Positions 31,950 through 40,146 of a stretch of DNA of 40,964 nucleotides are shown here, piece by piece; position 1 is the first letter of the stretch, and each line of letters opens with the position of its first letter. The position numbers were made by a program, and so were the translations under genes. The stretch covers positions 1-40,964 of the forward strand of contig JAJDNL010000053.1 in NCBI GenBank assembly GCA_022340745.1, given 5' to 3'. The DNA is from Deltaproteobacteria bacterium. GTDB lineage: Bacteria > Desulfobacterota > Syntrophobacteria > BM002. The notes under the pieces were generated by a model. That model saw nothing but the letters and a program-made list of their open reading frames with translations. It was not told where the DNA came from and did no database searches.

Positions 31950-32666
31950 CTATCCCCTATCTGCCCGGATGGTCTCATACGCTGCATTGATGAGGGTCAT
32001 CTTTTCGGCATGTCGCTGTTGGCTAACCTGGTCCAGGTGGGCAAGGTGGTCTGGATGATATTTCTTTGCAAGTCGTCTATAAGCGGTCCTCAGTGCCTCT
32101 TCAGAGACTTCGGGCTCCAGTTCCAACAGGGCATAGCAGCAGGCCGGATCCAGTTGGGGTGGGGTGGTTCGATATCGGGACCTAATAGCCTTCCATTGAG
32201 CTGGAGTAAGGTTCAAGGCCTCAGCAATTCGGTGCAGAAGTATGAACTGAGGTTCTTGCAGGGGCCCTTCAATGAGCAAACAGAGTGTAGCGAGGATTTC
32301 AAGCAATCGGTGGCGCATATTTACATCTGAGTGGTTCTTAAAGGTCCTTGCCATGGCATCAATGTCCAGGTCCACTTCGAGGAGCCGCTGGAGAAGCTCT
32401 GCTGCCATATGCTCGTCTTCGGCGTCGAATTGAAAGAGTCTGGAGATGAAACCTACCGTCTCTCTTGTATCCTCAGGAGAGGGAGCAGAGTTGGCCTTCA
32501 AAAAAAGGGTTGTGAAGCCAAGGAGGTTAGCTATGAGCAGGTGGCCTTCTTGGGCCTCGAGTTTGGGCGTCAGCTTATGGCCTGCCATATAGCCGAGCAC
32601 GGCACCAATAGGGCCTCCGACGAAATATCCCAAGCCTGCACCCACCGCCTTCGACCAACCTCTCAT
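31950..32666 (-). CDS. DjlA-like co-chaperone (TerB-like plus J domain)
   Basis: 238 residues. The N-terminal glycine-rich hydrophobic segment (AVGAGLGYFVGGPIGAVLG, residues 7-25) is a possible membrane anchor. A TerB-like all-helical domain follows at residues 40-165. The C-terminal J domain (about 175-238) contains the essential HPD at 204-206 in KKYHPDHLAHL. This order matches DjlA, which stimulates DnaK ATPase at the inner membrane. The J domain is short at its end. It is divergent from the tol operon, 237 bases away. Confidence 0.85.
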   Translation of the reverse strand: MRGWSKAVGAGLGYFVGGPIGAVLGYMAGHKLTPKLEAQEGHLLIANLLGFTTLFLKANSAPSPEDTRETVGFISRLFQFDAEDEHMAAELLQRLLEVDLDIDAMARTFKNHSDVNMRHRLLEILATLCLLIEGPLQEPQFILLHRIAEALNLTPAQWKAIRSRYRTTPPQLDPACCYALLELEPEVSEEALRTAYRRLAKKYHPDHLAHLDQVSQQRHAEKMTLINAAYETIRADRG

Positions 32667-32705
32667 CTCGTCTCCGAATCGTAAAAACCGGTCAGTGAAA
32701 TTTCC

Positions 32706-32734
32706 TTGACACTATGCCACGTCGATGTTAGCTT
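32706..32734 (+). promoter_or_regulatory. Possible promoter of the tol operon
   Basis: A consensus -35, TTGACA (32706-32711), and TAGCTT (32729-32734) are 17 bases apart. The -10 box is poor. It lies about 170 bases before tolQ. Confidence 0.3.
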
Positions 32735-32902
32735 GCGCAAGACAATTTGAACCCTTTGAAATCAAAGGGGATTTTAGCAGGATGTAACCTCTGGTTCAAG
32801 CAAGGAACTGGTGAGGACAAAAGCAGTACTCATAACGGTTGCATGCTCGGAACTCTTGTGGAGGATCCGTGTCTTAATGTAAGAGAGGGAGGACACCATC
32901 CT

Positions 32903-33685
32903 ATGAAAACCATGATGTTGACACTCGTATCAGCAGCCTTGGCCGCTCCTGCTGGCGGGACTCCCCGCAATGGTATCATCGACATGATACTCGGTGCCGG
33001 TGCGGTAGTGAAGCTCGTGCTCATCATATTGATCTTTCTCTCCATCGCCTGCTGGGCGATTATTTTTCTGAAACATAGAGTCTTGAAAAGAGCAAGCAAA
33101 GAAAGCTCTCGCTTCCTCGATCTATTTTGGAACAGCAAGAATCTTGCGACTGTTTATCGAGAATCCAAGAAAATGGAGGATAGTCATTTGGCTGAGATTT
33201 TCCGAGTAGGTTATATGGAACTCGGTAGGCTGACCAAATCCAGCGATCGTGAAAAAGCGGGAGATCCCAATGAGTTGGAAATGGCACTGATGTGGAGCGA
33301 CAATATGGAGAGGGCTTTACGCAGCGCTGTCAATGGTGAGGTGCAGCGGCTGGAGAAAGCCCTCACCCTGTTGGCTACCACGGGTAATTCCGCGCCATTT
33401 ATTGGGCTCTTCGGCACAGTGTGGGGTATAATGGTTGCTTTTCAGGGCATCGGTCTCAAGGGATCTGCAACGTTGGCTGTTGTGGCACCTGGTATCTCCG
33501 AAGCGCTCATAGCGACCGCTGCTGGTCTGGCCGCGGCCATTCCCGCTGTAATTGCTTATAATCATTTCTCCAGTAAGGTGCGAAATCTCGAGACAGAAAT
33601 GGTCAATTTCGCCAATGATTTCTTGAATATTGTGAAAAGAGATTTGGCGAGACGCTCCAGCTTGGCGGAAAAAAGTGAGGGGTAG
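32903..33685 (+). CDS. tolQ: TolQ/ExbB-type proton channel subunit
   Basis: Inner-membrane subunit of the TolQ-TolR motor that energises Tol-Pal using the proton motive force. 260 residues from the ATG at 32903, which has GGGAGG 10 bases before it; an upstream frame to 32747 is not family-like. It has three transmembrane helices: KLVLIILIFLSIACWAIIFL near residue 36, and two in the C-terminal half in the MotA/TolQ/ExbB core LATTGNSAPFIGLFGTVWGI and APGISEALIATAAGLAAAIP. It starts the operon tolQ-tolR-tolA-tolB-pal-ybgF. ExbB cannot be excluded by itself, but tolB and pal decide the name. Confidence 0.93.
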   Translation: MKTMMLTLVSAALAAPAGGTPRNGIIDMILGAGAVVKLVLIILIFLSIACWAIIFLKHRVLKRASKESSRFLDLFWNSKNLATVYRESKKMEDSHLAEIFRVGYMELGRLTKSSDREKAGDPNELEMALMWSDNMERALRSAVNGEVQRLEKALTLLATTGNSAPFIGLFGTVWGIMVAFQGIGLKGSATLAVVAPGISEALIATAAGLAAAIPAVIAYNHFSSKVRNLETEMVNFANDFLNIVKRDLARRSSLAEKSEG

Positions 33686-33735
33686 GAAATTTCTGCTACG
33701 GAGAACTAGGAAGTAGCCAGTATGCGCTAAAAGCA

Positions 33736-33840
33736 AGAAGTCAGGAGCCAGAATTCAGAATCCAGAAGGAAGCAATGCAGATCGAATTCCCCTCAACTAC
33801 TGGCTGCTGGCTGCTGGCTACTGGATTCGAGTTCTAGTGT
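33736..33840. repeat. Heptad palindrome inside the tol operon
   Basis: Left units AGAAGTC (33736), AGGAGCC (33743), AGAATTC (33750), AGAATCC (33757), AGAAGGA (33764). Right units ACTGGCT (33799), GCTGGCT (33806, 33813), ACTGGAT (33820). The same register runs through both arms and the loop (63 nt apart). The same words occur in the same order at 145-228 near the left edge. It fills the tolQ-tolR gap. Confidence 0.88.
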
Positions 33841-33889
33841 TTTTGGCGAGCCTTTGTTGGCCGGCCAACAGGTTCGAAGAGGTGTCTCC

Positions 33890-34303
33890 ATGGAACTAAA
33901 TCGTGGAAGCCGCAGGCTAATGTCTGAGATAAACGTAACACCCTTTGTTGACGTTATGTTGGTGCTGCTCATTATTTTCATGGTGACGGCGCCAATGATG
34001 ATGCAAGGTGTGGATGTCAATTTGCCACGAACTACCACGCAACCCATTGCCTCTGAAGAAGAGCGACTGGTGATTTCCTTAACGGCAAAACGTGACATAT
34101 ATATGAACGAGTACAAGATTTCCCTGGAGTCACTGCAGAGGAAACTGCAAACCATTTTCAAGAACCGGCCGGATAAAGCTGTGTTTCTCCGTGCGGACCA
34201 GAAATTGCCCTACGGGTTCGTTATGGAAGTGATGTCTGCTATTCGTCAAAGTGGGGTCAAGAGAATGGGAATGGTTACCGAACCTTTGCAAGAACTACCA
34301 TGA
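33890..34303 (+). CDS. tolR: TolR/ExbD-type protein
   Basis: 137 residues from the ATG at 33890 with GAGGTG just upstream. A short cytoplasmic N terminus precedes one transmembrane helix (about 19-38, FVDVMLVLLIIFMVTAP). Asp21 in this helix corresponds to the protonatable aspartate needed for the motor. The periplasmic domain contains VFLRADQKLPYGFVMEVMSA, a typical TolR/ExbD sequence. It forms the proton channel with TolQ. Confidence 0.93.
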   Translation: MELNRGSRRLMSEINVTPFVDVMLVLLIIFMVTAPMMMQGVDVNLPRTTTQPIASEEERLVISLTAKRDIYMNEYKISLESLQRKLQTIFKNRPDKAVFLRADQKLPYGFVMEVMSAIRQSGVKRMGMVTEPLQELP

Positions 34304-34388
34304 TTGACGGCACAGTAAAAGGTCCATCCGTCTGCCGCAGTCGGATGCATTGCGCTGTCGCTGAGTTTTAATTTCTTGCGAGTCCATC

Positions 34389-35195
34389 ATGTTAGCGGAT
34401 GCTGTTTATCGCACCAGACTAAGGACACATGCAGATAGGAAATTGATGTCTCTGATGTTGGCATGTTCTCTTGTTCTTCATGGTGTCCTGCTGATGGTTG
34501 CCACAGTTAAGTGGGGGCTACCCTTTGGAAAATCGCACTTGGCTCCGGTGTACTCCGTGGAGTTGGTGACCTTGCCTGCTGCCCGTACAAAGAAGTTTCC
34601 TGCGATCAATACCGGCCGGGGAACAAGGACGATGGCGCGACCGCAAGCAATCGCAATCCCGCGCTTTCGAACGAAAGAGCAAGCGTTAGCCCTGAAGAAA
34701 AAAAGTCGATCCCCAGCACCGAAGGACGAGACAGAGGAGGTTAAGTCTGCTAAAGAAGTCTTGACCAAAATTGAGCGACGTCCACCCCCACAACCGACGG
34801 TGTCGAAAAAGCCAGTAGAGGTGTCACCTCAGGCTGCTCCAAGCAAGCAGAAGGTATCGCTCGTGAACATAGGTGGTATGAAGGGTGGTGAACTCAGCCA
34901 GGCTTTGATGCTCTACCGGGCGCTGGTCAATGAGAAAATAGAAAGCAATTGGGTGCTTCCTGAGCGGCTCAGTGAACAAACAGGAGGCCTTGAAGCAGTA
35001 GTTGTGGTTCGTGCTCGTAGGGACGGCACCGTATTTGATATTAATTTTGAAAAGAAGTCCGGCAATTCTTACTTCGACGACTCGGTGCTTAAAGCTATCC
35101 TTAAATCAAAACCTTTTCCTCCATTTCCTGATATCTACAGCCCTCAAGAGGAAGAGATCGTCATTCGCTTCGCACCTGAAAACCAGAGATCTTAG
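34389..35195 (+). CDS. tolA: TolA-like protein (TonB C-terminal domain)
   Basis: 268 residues. One N-terminal transmembrane helix (about residues 20-40, with the SLVLHGVLL phrase common in TolA/TonB). A Pro/Lys-rich periplasmic linker (about 85-165, for example RRPPPQPTVSKKP) follows, and then a TonB/TolA C-terminal domain with ALVNEKIESNWVLP, VVVRARRDGTV and FDDSVLKAILKSKPFPPFP. It links the inner-membrane motor with Pal and TolB. The alternative annotation is energy transducer TonB. The position between tolR and tolB supports TolA. Confidence 0.88.
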   Translation: MLADAVYRTRLRTHADRKLMSLMLACSLVLHGVLLMVATVKWGLPFGKSHLAPVYSVELVTLPAARTKKFPAINTGRGTRTMARPQAIAIPRFRTKEQALALKKKSRSPAPKDETEEVKSAKEVLTKIERRPPPQPTVSKKPVEVSPQAAPSKQKVSLVNIGGMKGGELSQALMLYRALVNEKIESNWVLPERLSEQTGGLEAVVVVRARRDGTVFDINFEKKSGNSYFDDSVLKAILKSKPFPPFPDIYSPQEEEIVIRFAPENQRS

Positions 35196-35199
35196 TACA

Positions 35200-36549
35200 A
35201 TGCGTTACTGCTACTCCCGGAACCTTCGTGCCTCTTTGCTCTGTCTGTCGGCCTTTCTCCTGGTTATCTTCCAGGCGTTTCCTGCTGCAAGCAGGATTTA
35301 CATTGATATTAACTCCCCCCTGCAAAAGAAGATCCCCATTGCCATTCCACGTTTTCACTACGAGGGTGGCGATGGTGTCAACCTGTCAATGGGAAAAGAT
35401 CTGGCAGATACACTGAACAATGCCTTGGCCTTCAGCGGTTTGTTCCAAGGGTTAGATCCCGCGGTATTCCTTCAAGATCCTGAAAAAATGGGGGTTACGA
35501 AGGAGGAAATAAAGTTTTCCGAGTGGAGATTTCTTGGTGCCGATCTATTGGTGCGAGGTAGTTACCAGATTCAGGGTCAGAAATTGGGATTAGTGATTCG
35601 TCTTTTTGATGTGATTAACCAGAAGCTATTGTTGAAAAAGATTTACGCCACTGATCTGAGTGCTGCACGGCAAACCATTCTCACCTTCGCAGACGAGATG
35701 ATGTTGCACTTAACTGGTGAGCTTGGGATTTTTCATACTCAAATCGCTTTTGTGGGGGATGCTACCGGCAAGAAAGAAATATATCTTGCTGACTTTGATG
35801 GCTCTCATATCCGCCAGATGACTCGCGACAGCGATATGAACCTCGCACCGGCCTGGGCACCGGACGGAAAGGAAATTTCCTATGTTGGTTATAAGCGAGG
35901 GAATCCGGATCTTTACACTATGGATCTCAGCACGAAAGTTGGAGAGCCCATCAGTATGCGTCCAGGGCTTAATATAGCGCCCACCTACTACCCCAAAGGT
36001 GGCAAATTGGCCGCCACCTTGAGCTTTACTGGCAACCCCGAGCTCTACCTATTGGATGCCAAGGGTGATATACTAAAACAACTGACGATTAACTGGTCTA
36101 TAGATGTTTCTCCATCTTGGGCGCCTGATGGCCAGAAGCTGGCCTATGTCTCAAACCGAGCGGGGATACCGCAGATTTACGTCTTGGATCTTGCCACAGA
36201 GCGCAGCACGCGCTTGACTTTTGAGGGCGACTATAATACTTCACCTGCCTGGTCTCCCCGTGGTGATCGAATACTCTATGCTGGCTTGCATGATGGCAGG
36301 TTTGATATTTTTATGATAAACCCAGATGGTACGGAATTACGCCAGCTTACAGGGGGTGAGGGGAACAACGAAAATCCGTGTTGGTCTCCAGATGGAAGAT
36401 TGATTCTTTTTCAGTCAGACCGCAACGGCAGCCCAACCCTCTGGGTGATGCAGGCAAATGGCACGGACCAAAGGAGGCTTCGTCTTAACCTTAACGGTTC
36501 CCAAACAGAGCCTGACTGGTCTCCACGATTGACGAGAGCAGCTCCTTAG
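35200..36549 (+). CDS. tolB: Tol-Pal system beta-propeller protein TolB
   Basis: 449 residues from the ATG at 35200, 4 bases after the tolA stop codon. A longer frame starting inside tolA (35002) is rejected since residues before MRYCYSRNL are unrelated to TolB. Signal peptide residues 1-31 (SLLCLSAFLLVIFQAFPAAS). The N-terminal domain begins YIDINSPLQKKIPIAIP. A six-bladed WD40-like propeller follows with repeated 'SPxWAPDGxxIxYVS' units, such as PAWAPDGKEISYVG and PSWAPDGQKLAYVS. Periplasmic partner of Pal. Confidence 0.96.
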   Translation: MRYCYSRNLRASLLCLSAFLLVIFQAFPAASRIYIDINSPLQKKIPIAIPRFHYEGGDGVNLSMGKDLADTLNNALAFSGLFQGLDPAVFLQDPEKMGVTKEEIKFSEWRFLGADLLVRGSYQIQGQKLGLVIRLFDVINQKLLLKKIYATDLSAARQTILTFADEMMLHLTGELGIFHTQIAFVGDATGKKEIYLADFDGSHIRQMTRDSDMNLAPAWAPDGKEISYVGYKRGNPDLYTMDLSTKVGEPISMRPGLNIAPTYYPKGGKLAATLSFTGNPELYLLDAKGDILKQLTINWSIDVSPSWAPDGQKLAYVSNRAGIPQIYVLDLATERSTRLTFEGDYNTSPAWSPRGDRILYAGLHDGRFDIFMINPDGTELRQLTGGEGNNENPCWSPDGRLILFQSDRNGSPTLWVMQANGTDQRRLRLNLNGSQTEPDWSPRLTRAAP

Positions 36550-36689
36550 TAGTATAAAGGGACCCAGCAAAAACGGCTGGCCGAAAAATTGTGTGGTGTT
36601 TTGCTCCAGCCGCCGGGTTGGTTGCATTTGGTTGGGTTTTTGCATAGGGCATGAAGGAAGTGTTGACAAGGAGAGGAGGGTAATGAAGC

Positions 36690-37265
36690 ATGGGTAAGAG
36701 CAGAGCGTGGATTTTCGGTGCAATCATGTTGGCTATGCTGCTGGCGCTACCAGTTTCATGCGCCAAGAAACAGGTAACGATGGAAACCCAGGAAATGGCT
36801 GCAGAGGAGGGAACGGGACAACAGATGGCTGAAGATGAGGCAGCTCGTCGGGAAGCTGAAGAGATGCGACGGGAGCGAGAAGCACGCCAGAAGCAAGAGG
36901 CGGCTAGTATGTCTGAAGCAGCCAGACAAGCAGCCTTCGAGGATGAAAACATTCATTTTGACTTCGACAAATATGTTCTCACTCCCCAGGCCATGATGAT
37001 CCTGGACGACAAGGCGGCATATTTGCGCGAACATCCTGGAGTGCGCGTACTCGTTGAGGGTCACTGCGACGACCGCGGTAGCAACGAGTATAACTTGGCT
37101 TTAGGTGACCGCCGCGCAAATAGTGCGAAGGATTACTTGGTCAAATCAGGGGTGGCTGAGGGTCGAATTACCACCATTTCCTATGGTGAAGAGCAGCCCC
37201 TCTGCAGGCAGCAAACCGAGTCTTGCTGGTCCAGGAACAGAAGGGATCACTTCAGCATTAGATAG
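36690..37265 (+). CDS. pal: Peptidoglycan-associated lipoprotein Pal
   Basis: 191 residues. A signal peptide ends at a lipobox-like LPVSC (Cys24); proline at -3 is unusual. A charged, coiled-coil-like linker follows (about residues 45-80, rich in Glu, Arg and Ala). Then comes an OmpA/MotB domain from about residue 87: IHFDFDKYVLTP, VEGHCDDRGSNEYNLALGDRRAN and a C-terminal NRRDHFSI. The domain is complete. It anchors the outer membrane to peptidoglycan. GGAGGG lies 9 bases before the ATG. Confidence 0.94.
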   Translation: MGKSRAWIFGAIMLAMLLALPVSCAKKQVTMETQEMAAEEGTGQQMAEDEAARREAEEMRREREARQKQEAASMSEAARQAAFEDENIHFDFDKYVLTPQAMMILDDKAAYLREHPGVRVLVEGHCDDRGSNEYNLALGDRRANSAKDYLVKSGVAEGRITTISYGEEQPLCRQQTESCWSRNRRDHFSIR

Positions 37266-37320
37266 GTATCTGCGCTTGCGCAGGCTGTCTGACCGTACCA
37301 GGTTTAATCAGTACCAAGGT

Positions 37321-37371
37321 AACAGGTATCGGTCCTGGCTATCCATTGCTGGGCCAGGACCGACTCCTGTT
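37321..37371 (+). other. Strong hairpin after pal
   Basis: Arms 37321-37339 and 37353-37371 pair over 19 positions except a 3-nt internal mismatch (AACAGG, then CGGTCCTGGC). The loop has 13 nt. No T-run follows, so it may stabilise the pal mRNA 3' end or attenuate transcription, and is not a classical terminator. Confidence 0.6.
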
Positions 37372-37771
37372 ATACAACTCAGATTTTGTTCCGGTTGAAT
37401 GAGTCTACAGAGCTGATTCAACCTGGGCGCCACAGTGGTTGGGCAGGTAGCACGCACGTTTGCCTTGGTTCATGCTGCCTCGTTTTGGGAGCACTATTTC
37501 ATACGCAGGTGTGCGAAGTAATGCACTCTGGGGCGGATTTCTTCGCCCGCCTAGCCGTGTTTTTAACTCACATTAGAAAGAAGGCTTTCCAGATATTCAC
37601 TCCACAGTATCTGCCGTCTCTTTTTCATACGCATCATTCTGGCGCTCCCCTGGACAACCCACGTCTGGCTGTGATTTTTTCCACCACAGTGGAGGCAGTA
37701 TTTTAGAAAAGTGTTGTTGTTACAAATGGTTGGGAGTACAGGGGGGTGAGCAGTGATGGGGAGTAGTTGAG
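37372..37771. other. pal-ybgF spacer, nothing recognised
   Basis: About 400 bases. One short frame (37386) has no ribosome site or protein-like composition. There are no heptads or GTCA units in this gap. Confidence 0.4.
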
Positions 37772-38698
37772 ATGAATAGAATTGACGCCACCGACATAAG
37801 AATGGGTTTTATGAGAGCCGTTGTGCTGGGATTGCTGTTCTCTTGTATTGGACTCGGTGGTTGCGCTACCCAACAAGATGTATCCGTACTGCAGAGGCAA
37901 ATCTGGGACGCGCGTCGAGAGCTGGATAAGACCAAAGCCCAGTATGCCGAGTTAGAAAAGGCCACGGACGAGAAACTGGAGGCCGACCGTCAGCCACTTC
38001 GTCGCAATCAGGCAGCAGTGGGAGCGCAAATGGACCGAATAGAGCTCGAGCTCGGACGGCTGAACGGCCAGCTGGAGGAAGCTGCGGCCATGAACGAGCG
38101 AACCGGGGTGCGGGTCAGTGAGATGCAGCAAAAGCAGATGGAATCGATGATGGAGATTCGTAAAACCGTGGAAGACCTGCAGCGAGGACAGAGCCTGATG
38201 GCCAGCTACCTTGGACTTCAAGAACTGGTAGTCACCTCGACAACGGGATCACCGCAAGAGAACAAGGCAGGCAAAGCTCAATCCGGTGCGGCAGAGGTGA
38301 AAACTGCCAGCAAACCACCCCCCTCGGATGCAGAAGGGCTTTATGACAAGGCTTTCCAGCTTTTTCGGGGTGGAAAATTCGAGGCAGCACGGGTGGAATT
38401 CAACAGCTATCTTAAGCGTTTTCCGAAAACTGATTTAGCCGACAATGCTCAGTTCTGGCTGGGTGAATGCTATTATTCTGAGAAGAGATATCAGGACGCT
38501 ATAGCCGCCTATGAAAAGACTATCAAGGACTACCCCACGAGCGACAAGGTGAGTAGCGCTCTGCTCAAACAAGGCATGGCCTTTGTAGAGTTGGGAGATA
38601 AGACTGCTGGAAAGATACTTCTGAAAAAAGTGATTAAGGGTTATCCGCAAAGCAACCAGGCCAAGATTGCCCGAAACAAGCTGACCAGGATCAAGTAG
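37772..38698 (+). CDS. ybgF: Tol-Pal associated lipoprotein YbgF/CpoB-like
   Basis: 308 residues. The signal peptide ends at lipobox GLGGC (Cys31), so it is probably a lipoprotein, unlike the soluble E. coli protein. An N-terminal coiled coil (about 36-150) resembles the trimerisation region. The C-terminal TPR region (about 190-308) has YDKAFQLFRGGKFEAARVEF, FPKTDLADNAQFWLGECYY and YPTSDKVSSALLKQGMAF, the three repeats typical of the tol-pal YbgF family. It coordinates peptidoglycan synthesis with outer-membrane constriction in relatives. Confidence 0.92.
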   Translation: MNRIDATDIRMGFMRAVVLGLLFSCIGLGGCATQQDVSVLQRQIWDARRELDKTKAQYAELEKATDEKLEADRQPLRRNQAAVGAQMDRIELELGRLNGQLEEAAAMNERTGVRVSEMQQKQMESMMEIRKTVEDLQRGQSLMASYLGLQELVVTSTTGSPQENKAGKAQSGAAEVKTASKPPPSDAEGLYDKAFQLFRGGKFEAARVEFNSYLKRFPKTDLADNAQFWLGECYYSEKRYQDAIAAYEKTIKDYPTSDKVSSALLKQGMAFVELGDKTAGKILLKKVIKGYPQSNQAKIARNKLTRIK

Positions 38699-38717
38699 GA
38701 CTAAGGGCGTACCTCAT

Positions 38718-38790
38718 AGGTCATCTCGCTTTGCCGTCATCCATGGTCGTCTGTGGTGGCGATGCAATGACGGCGCAGCCAGATGACCTG
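38718..38790. repeat. GTCA/TGAC palindrome, copy 4 (short)
   Basis: AGGTCATCTCGCTTTGCCGTCAT at the left and its mirrored ATGACGGCGCAGCCAGATGACCT at the right pair at about 20 of 23 positions. It has the same tetramers as copies 1-3 but only one pair of beads. It lies between ybgF and the isomerase gene. Confidence 0.75.
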
Positions 38791-38842
38791 ATGCTTGTGA
38801 TTGGCGCTTATTTTTCCATGGCGCCCAGAAGGAGAAATAATA

Positions 38843-39835
38843 ATGTACACCGAAAGGCTAATTCCATTTTGGAGACTACTGATTGTTTTGGCTCTGATCA
38901 CCCTGGTCTCGCCGGCATACGCAGGTGAAAGTAAGTCTGCGGAAAAGAAGGCTGCGCTGGTCAACGGCACGGTTATAACGCAGGCTGAGTTAGATAGCGA
39001 GACGAGCCGATTTCTTGACCGTTTGCAGAGAACGGGCAGGTTTCCCAATGATTTAGAGCGCAGTCAAATCAAAAAACAAGTGCTTGAGAACCTTATCGCT
39101 CGAGACTTGCTCTATCAAGAGAGCCAGAAAAAGGGTATCAAGGTCGATCAAAAGGAGATTGATGAGCAATTAAGTGCACTCAAAGGGCGATTTCCCAGTG
39201 AAGCCGAGTTCAAAAATGGTTTGAGCAGGATGAATCTGACTGAGGCAGATTTGAGGTTTCAGTTTGGGCGGGATATGGCTATTAGGAAGCTCCTTGAGGG
39301 TCAAATTGGAGACAAAATTGTTGTTTCTGAGAAAGAAGCCAGGGCTTACTATGATGGCCACCTGGAAACTTTTAAGAAACCTGAGCAGGTGCGAGCCAGT
39401 CACATTTTGGTCAAAGTTGATCCAGAGGCAGACGAAGCGAAGAAAGCTGAAGCACGGAAAAAAATCGAGTCGCTCCAGACAAAACTTAAGAAAGGCGAGG
39501 ATTTCGGCGCTCTTGCCAAGGAGTATTCCGAGGGTCCCAGCGGTCCTAAAGGTGGTGATCTAGGCTTCTTTGGGCGGGGTCAAATGGTCAAACCTTTTGA
39601 AGATGCAGCTTTTACCATGAAACCTGGACAGGTGAGCAACCTGGTCGAGACCAGATTCGGATATCATCTCATCATGGTTACCGACAGAACACCTGAGAGC
39701 ACACTCTCTTATGATGAGGTCAAAGAGAGGCTGGAACAGTTCTTGAAGCAGCAGAAAGCCCAGGCAGCGATAGCTGAATACGTCAAGACCCTCGAGGGAA
39801 AAGCAAAGATAGAGAGGTTTGTAGAAGAAGGATGA
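38843..39835 (+). CDS. Periplasmic peptidyl-prolyl cis-trans isomerase (SurA/PpiC type)
   Basis: 330 residues from the ATG at 38843 (GGAG upstream); an earlier start at 38801 falls in the repeat. A signal peptide ends with AYA at residue 27. A SurA N-terminal-like chaperone domain (residues 33-170; VNGTVITQAELDSE and YQESQKKGIKVDQKEIDEQL) precedes one parvulin domain (about 180-283; RASHILVKVD, GGDLGFFGRGQMVKPFEDAA and TRFGYHLIMV). A C-terminal helix completes it. It helps outer-membrane protein folding. It is not necessarily in the tol operon. Confidence 0.93.
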   Translation: MYTERLIPFWRLLIVLALITLVSPAYAGESKSAEKKAALVNGTVITQAELDSETSRFLDRLQRTGRFPNDLERSQIKKQVLENLIARDLLYQESQKKGIKVDQKEIDEQLSALKGRFPSEAEFKNGLSRMNLTEADLRFQFGRDMAIRKLLEGQIGDKIVVSEKEARAYYDGHLETFKKPEQVRASHILVKVDPEADEAKKAEARKKIESLQTKLKKGEDFGALAKEYSEGPSGPKGGDLGFFGRGQMVKPFEDAAFTMKPGQVSNLVETRFGYHLIMVTDRTPESTLSYDEVKERLEQFLKQQKAQAAIAEYVKTLEGKAKIERFVEEG

Positions 39836-39847
39836 CGAGCAAACCTC

Positions 39848-39967
39848 TATGATTTATGATTTCAGATTGTAGATTTCAGATTGTGGATTGCAGATTGAGG
39901 TGCATGGAATTTTAAGGGAGGTATTGAGCTTTTAAATCTTAAATCTGCATTCTAAAATCTAAAATCG
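39848..39967. repeat. Heptad palindrome, second copy of the 7210 element
   Basis: Left words ATTTATG, ATTTCAG, ATTGTAG, ATTTCAG, ATTGTGG, ATTGCAG, ATTGAGG; right words CTTAAAT, CTGCATT, CTAAAAT with the ending AAAATCGCC. The central GGAGGTATTGAGCTTTTAAA matches the 7210 element nearly base for base, while the number of left-arm units differs (7 here, 5 there). Confidence 0.88.
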
Positions 39968-40064
39968 CCGGACCTCCCTACTCCAACAGACTACCGCATG
40001 TAGGAAAGACATCAAACGCCCTCTCTGGGGATGGTTCCAAGCCGGGTTTTGGGTCCGGATTCAT

Positions 40065-40101
40065 AGGGCAGTCTCTCTGGGCGAGATAGGCTGCCCTTTT
40101 T
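40065..40101 (+). terminator. Rho-independent terminator before the MFS gene
   Basis: AGGGCAG (40065-40071) pairs with CTGCCCT (40091-40097), with inner TCTC/GAGA pairs, and is followed by a T-run. It probably ends transcription coming from the isomerase gene. Confidence 0.8.
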
Positions 40102-40146
40102 GTATGTAGGTACAAAGCGCGTTGTATCAAGGGATGGTGGCCGACC

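Noticed and set aside
35002-35199. A TolB with 66 extra N-terminal residues overlapping tolA
   Set aside because: The extra part is tolA sequence in another frame. The signal peptide and first TolB residues begin at 35200.
36690-37265. Frameshift at the end of pal
   Set aside because: The C terminus looked odd (PLCRQQTESCW), but the canonical NRRDHFSI ending follows in frame, so the gene is intact.
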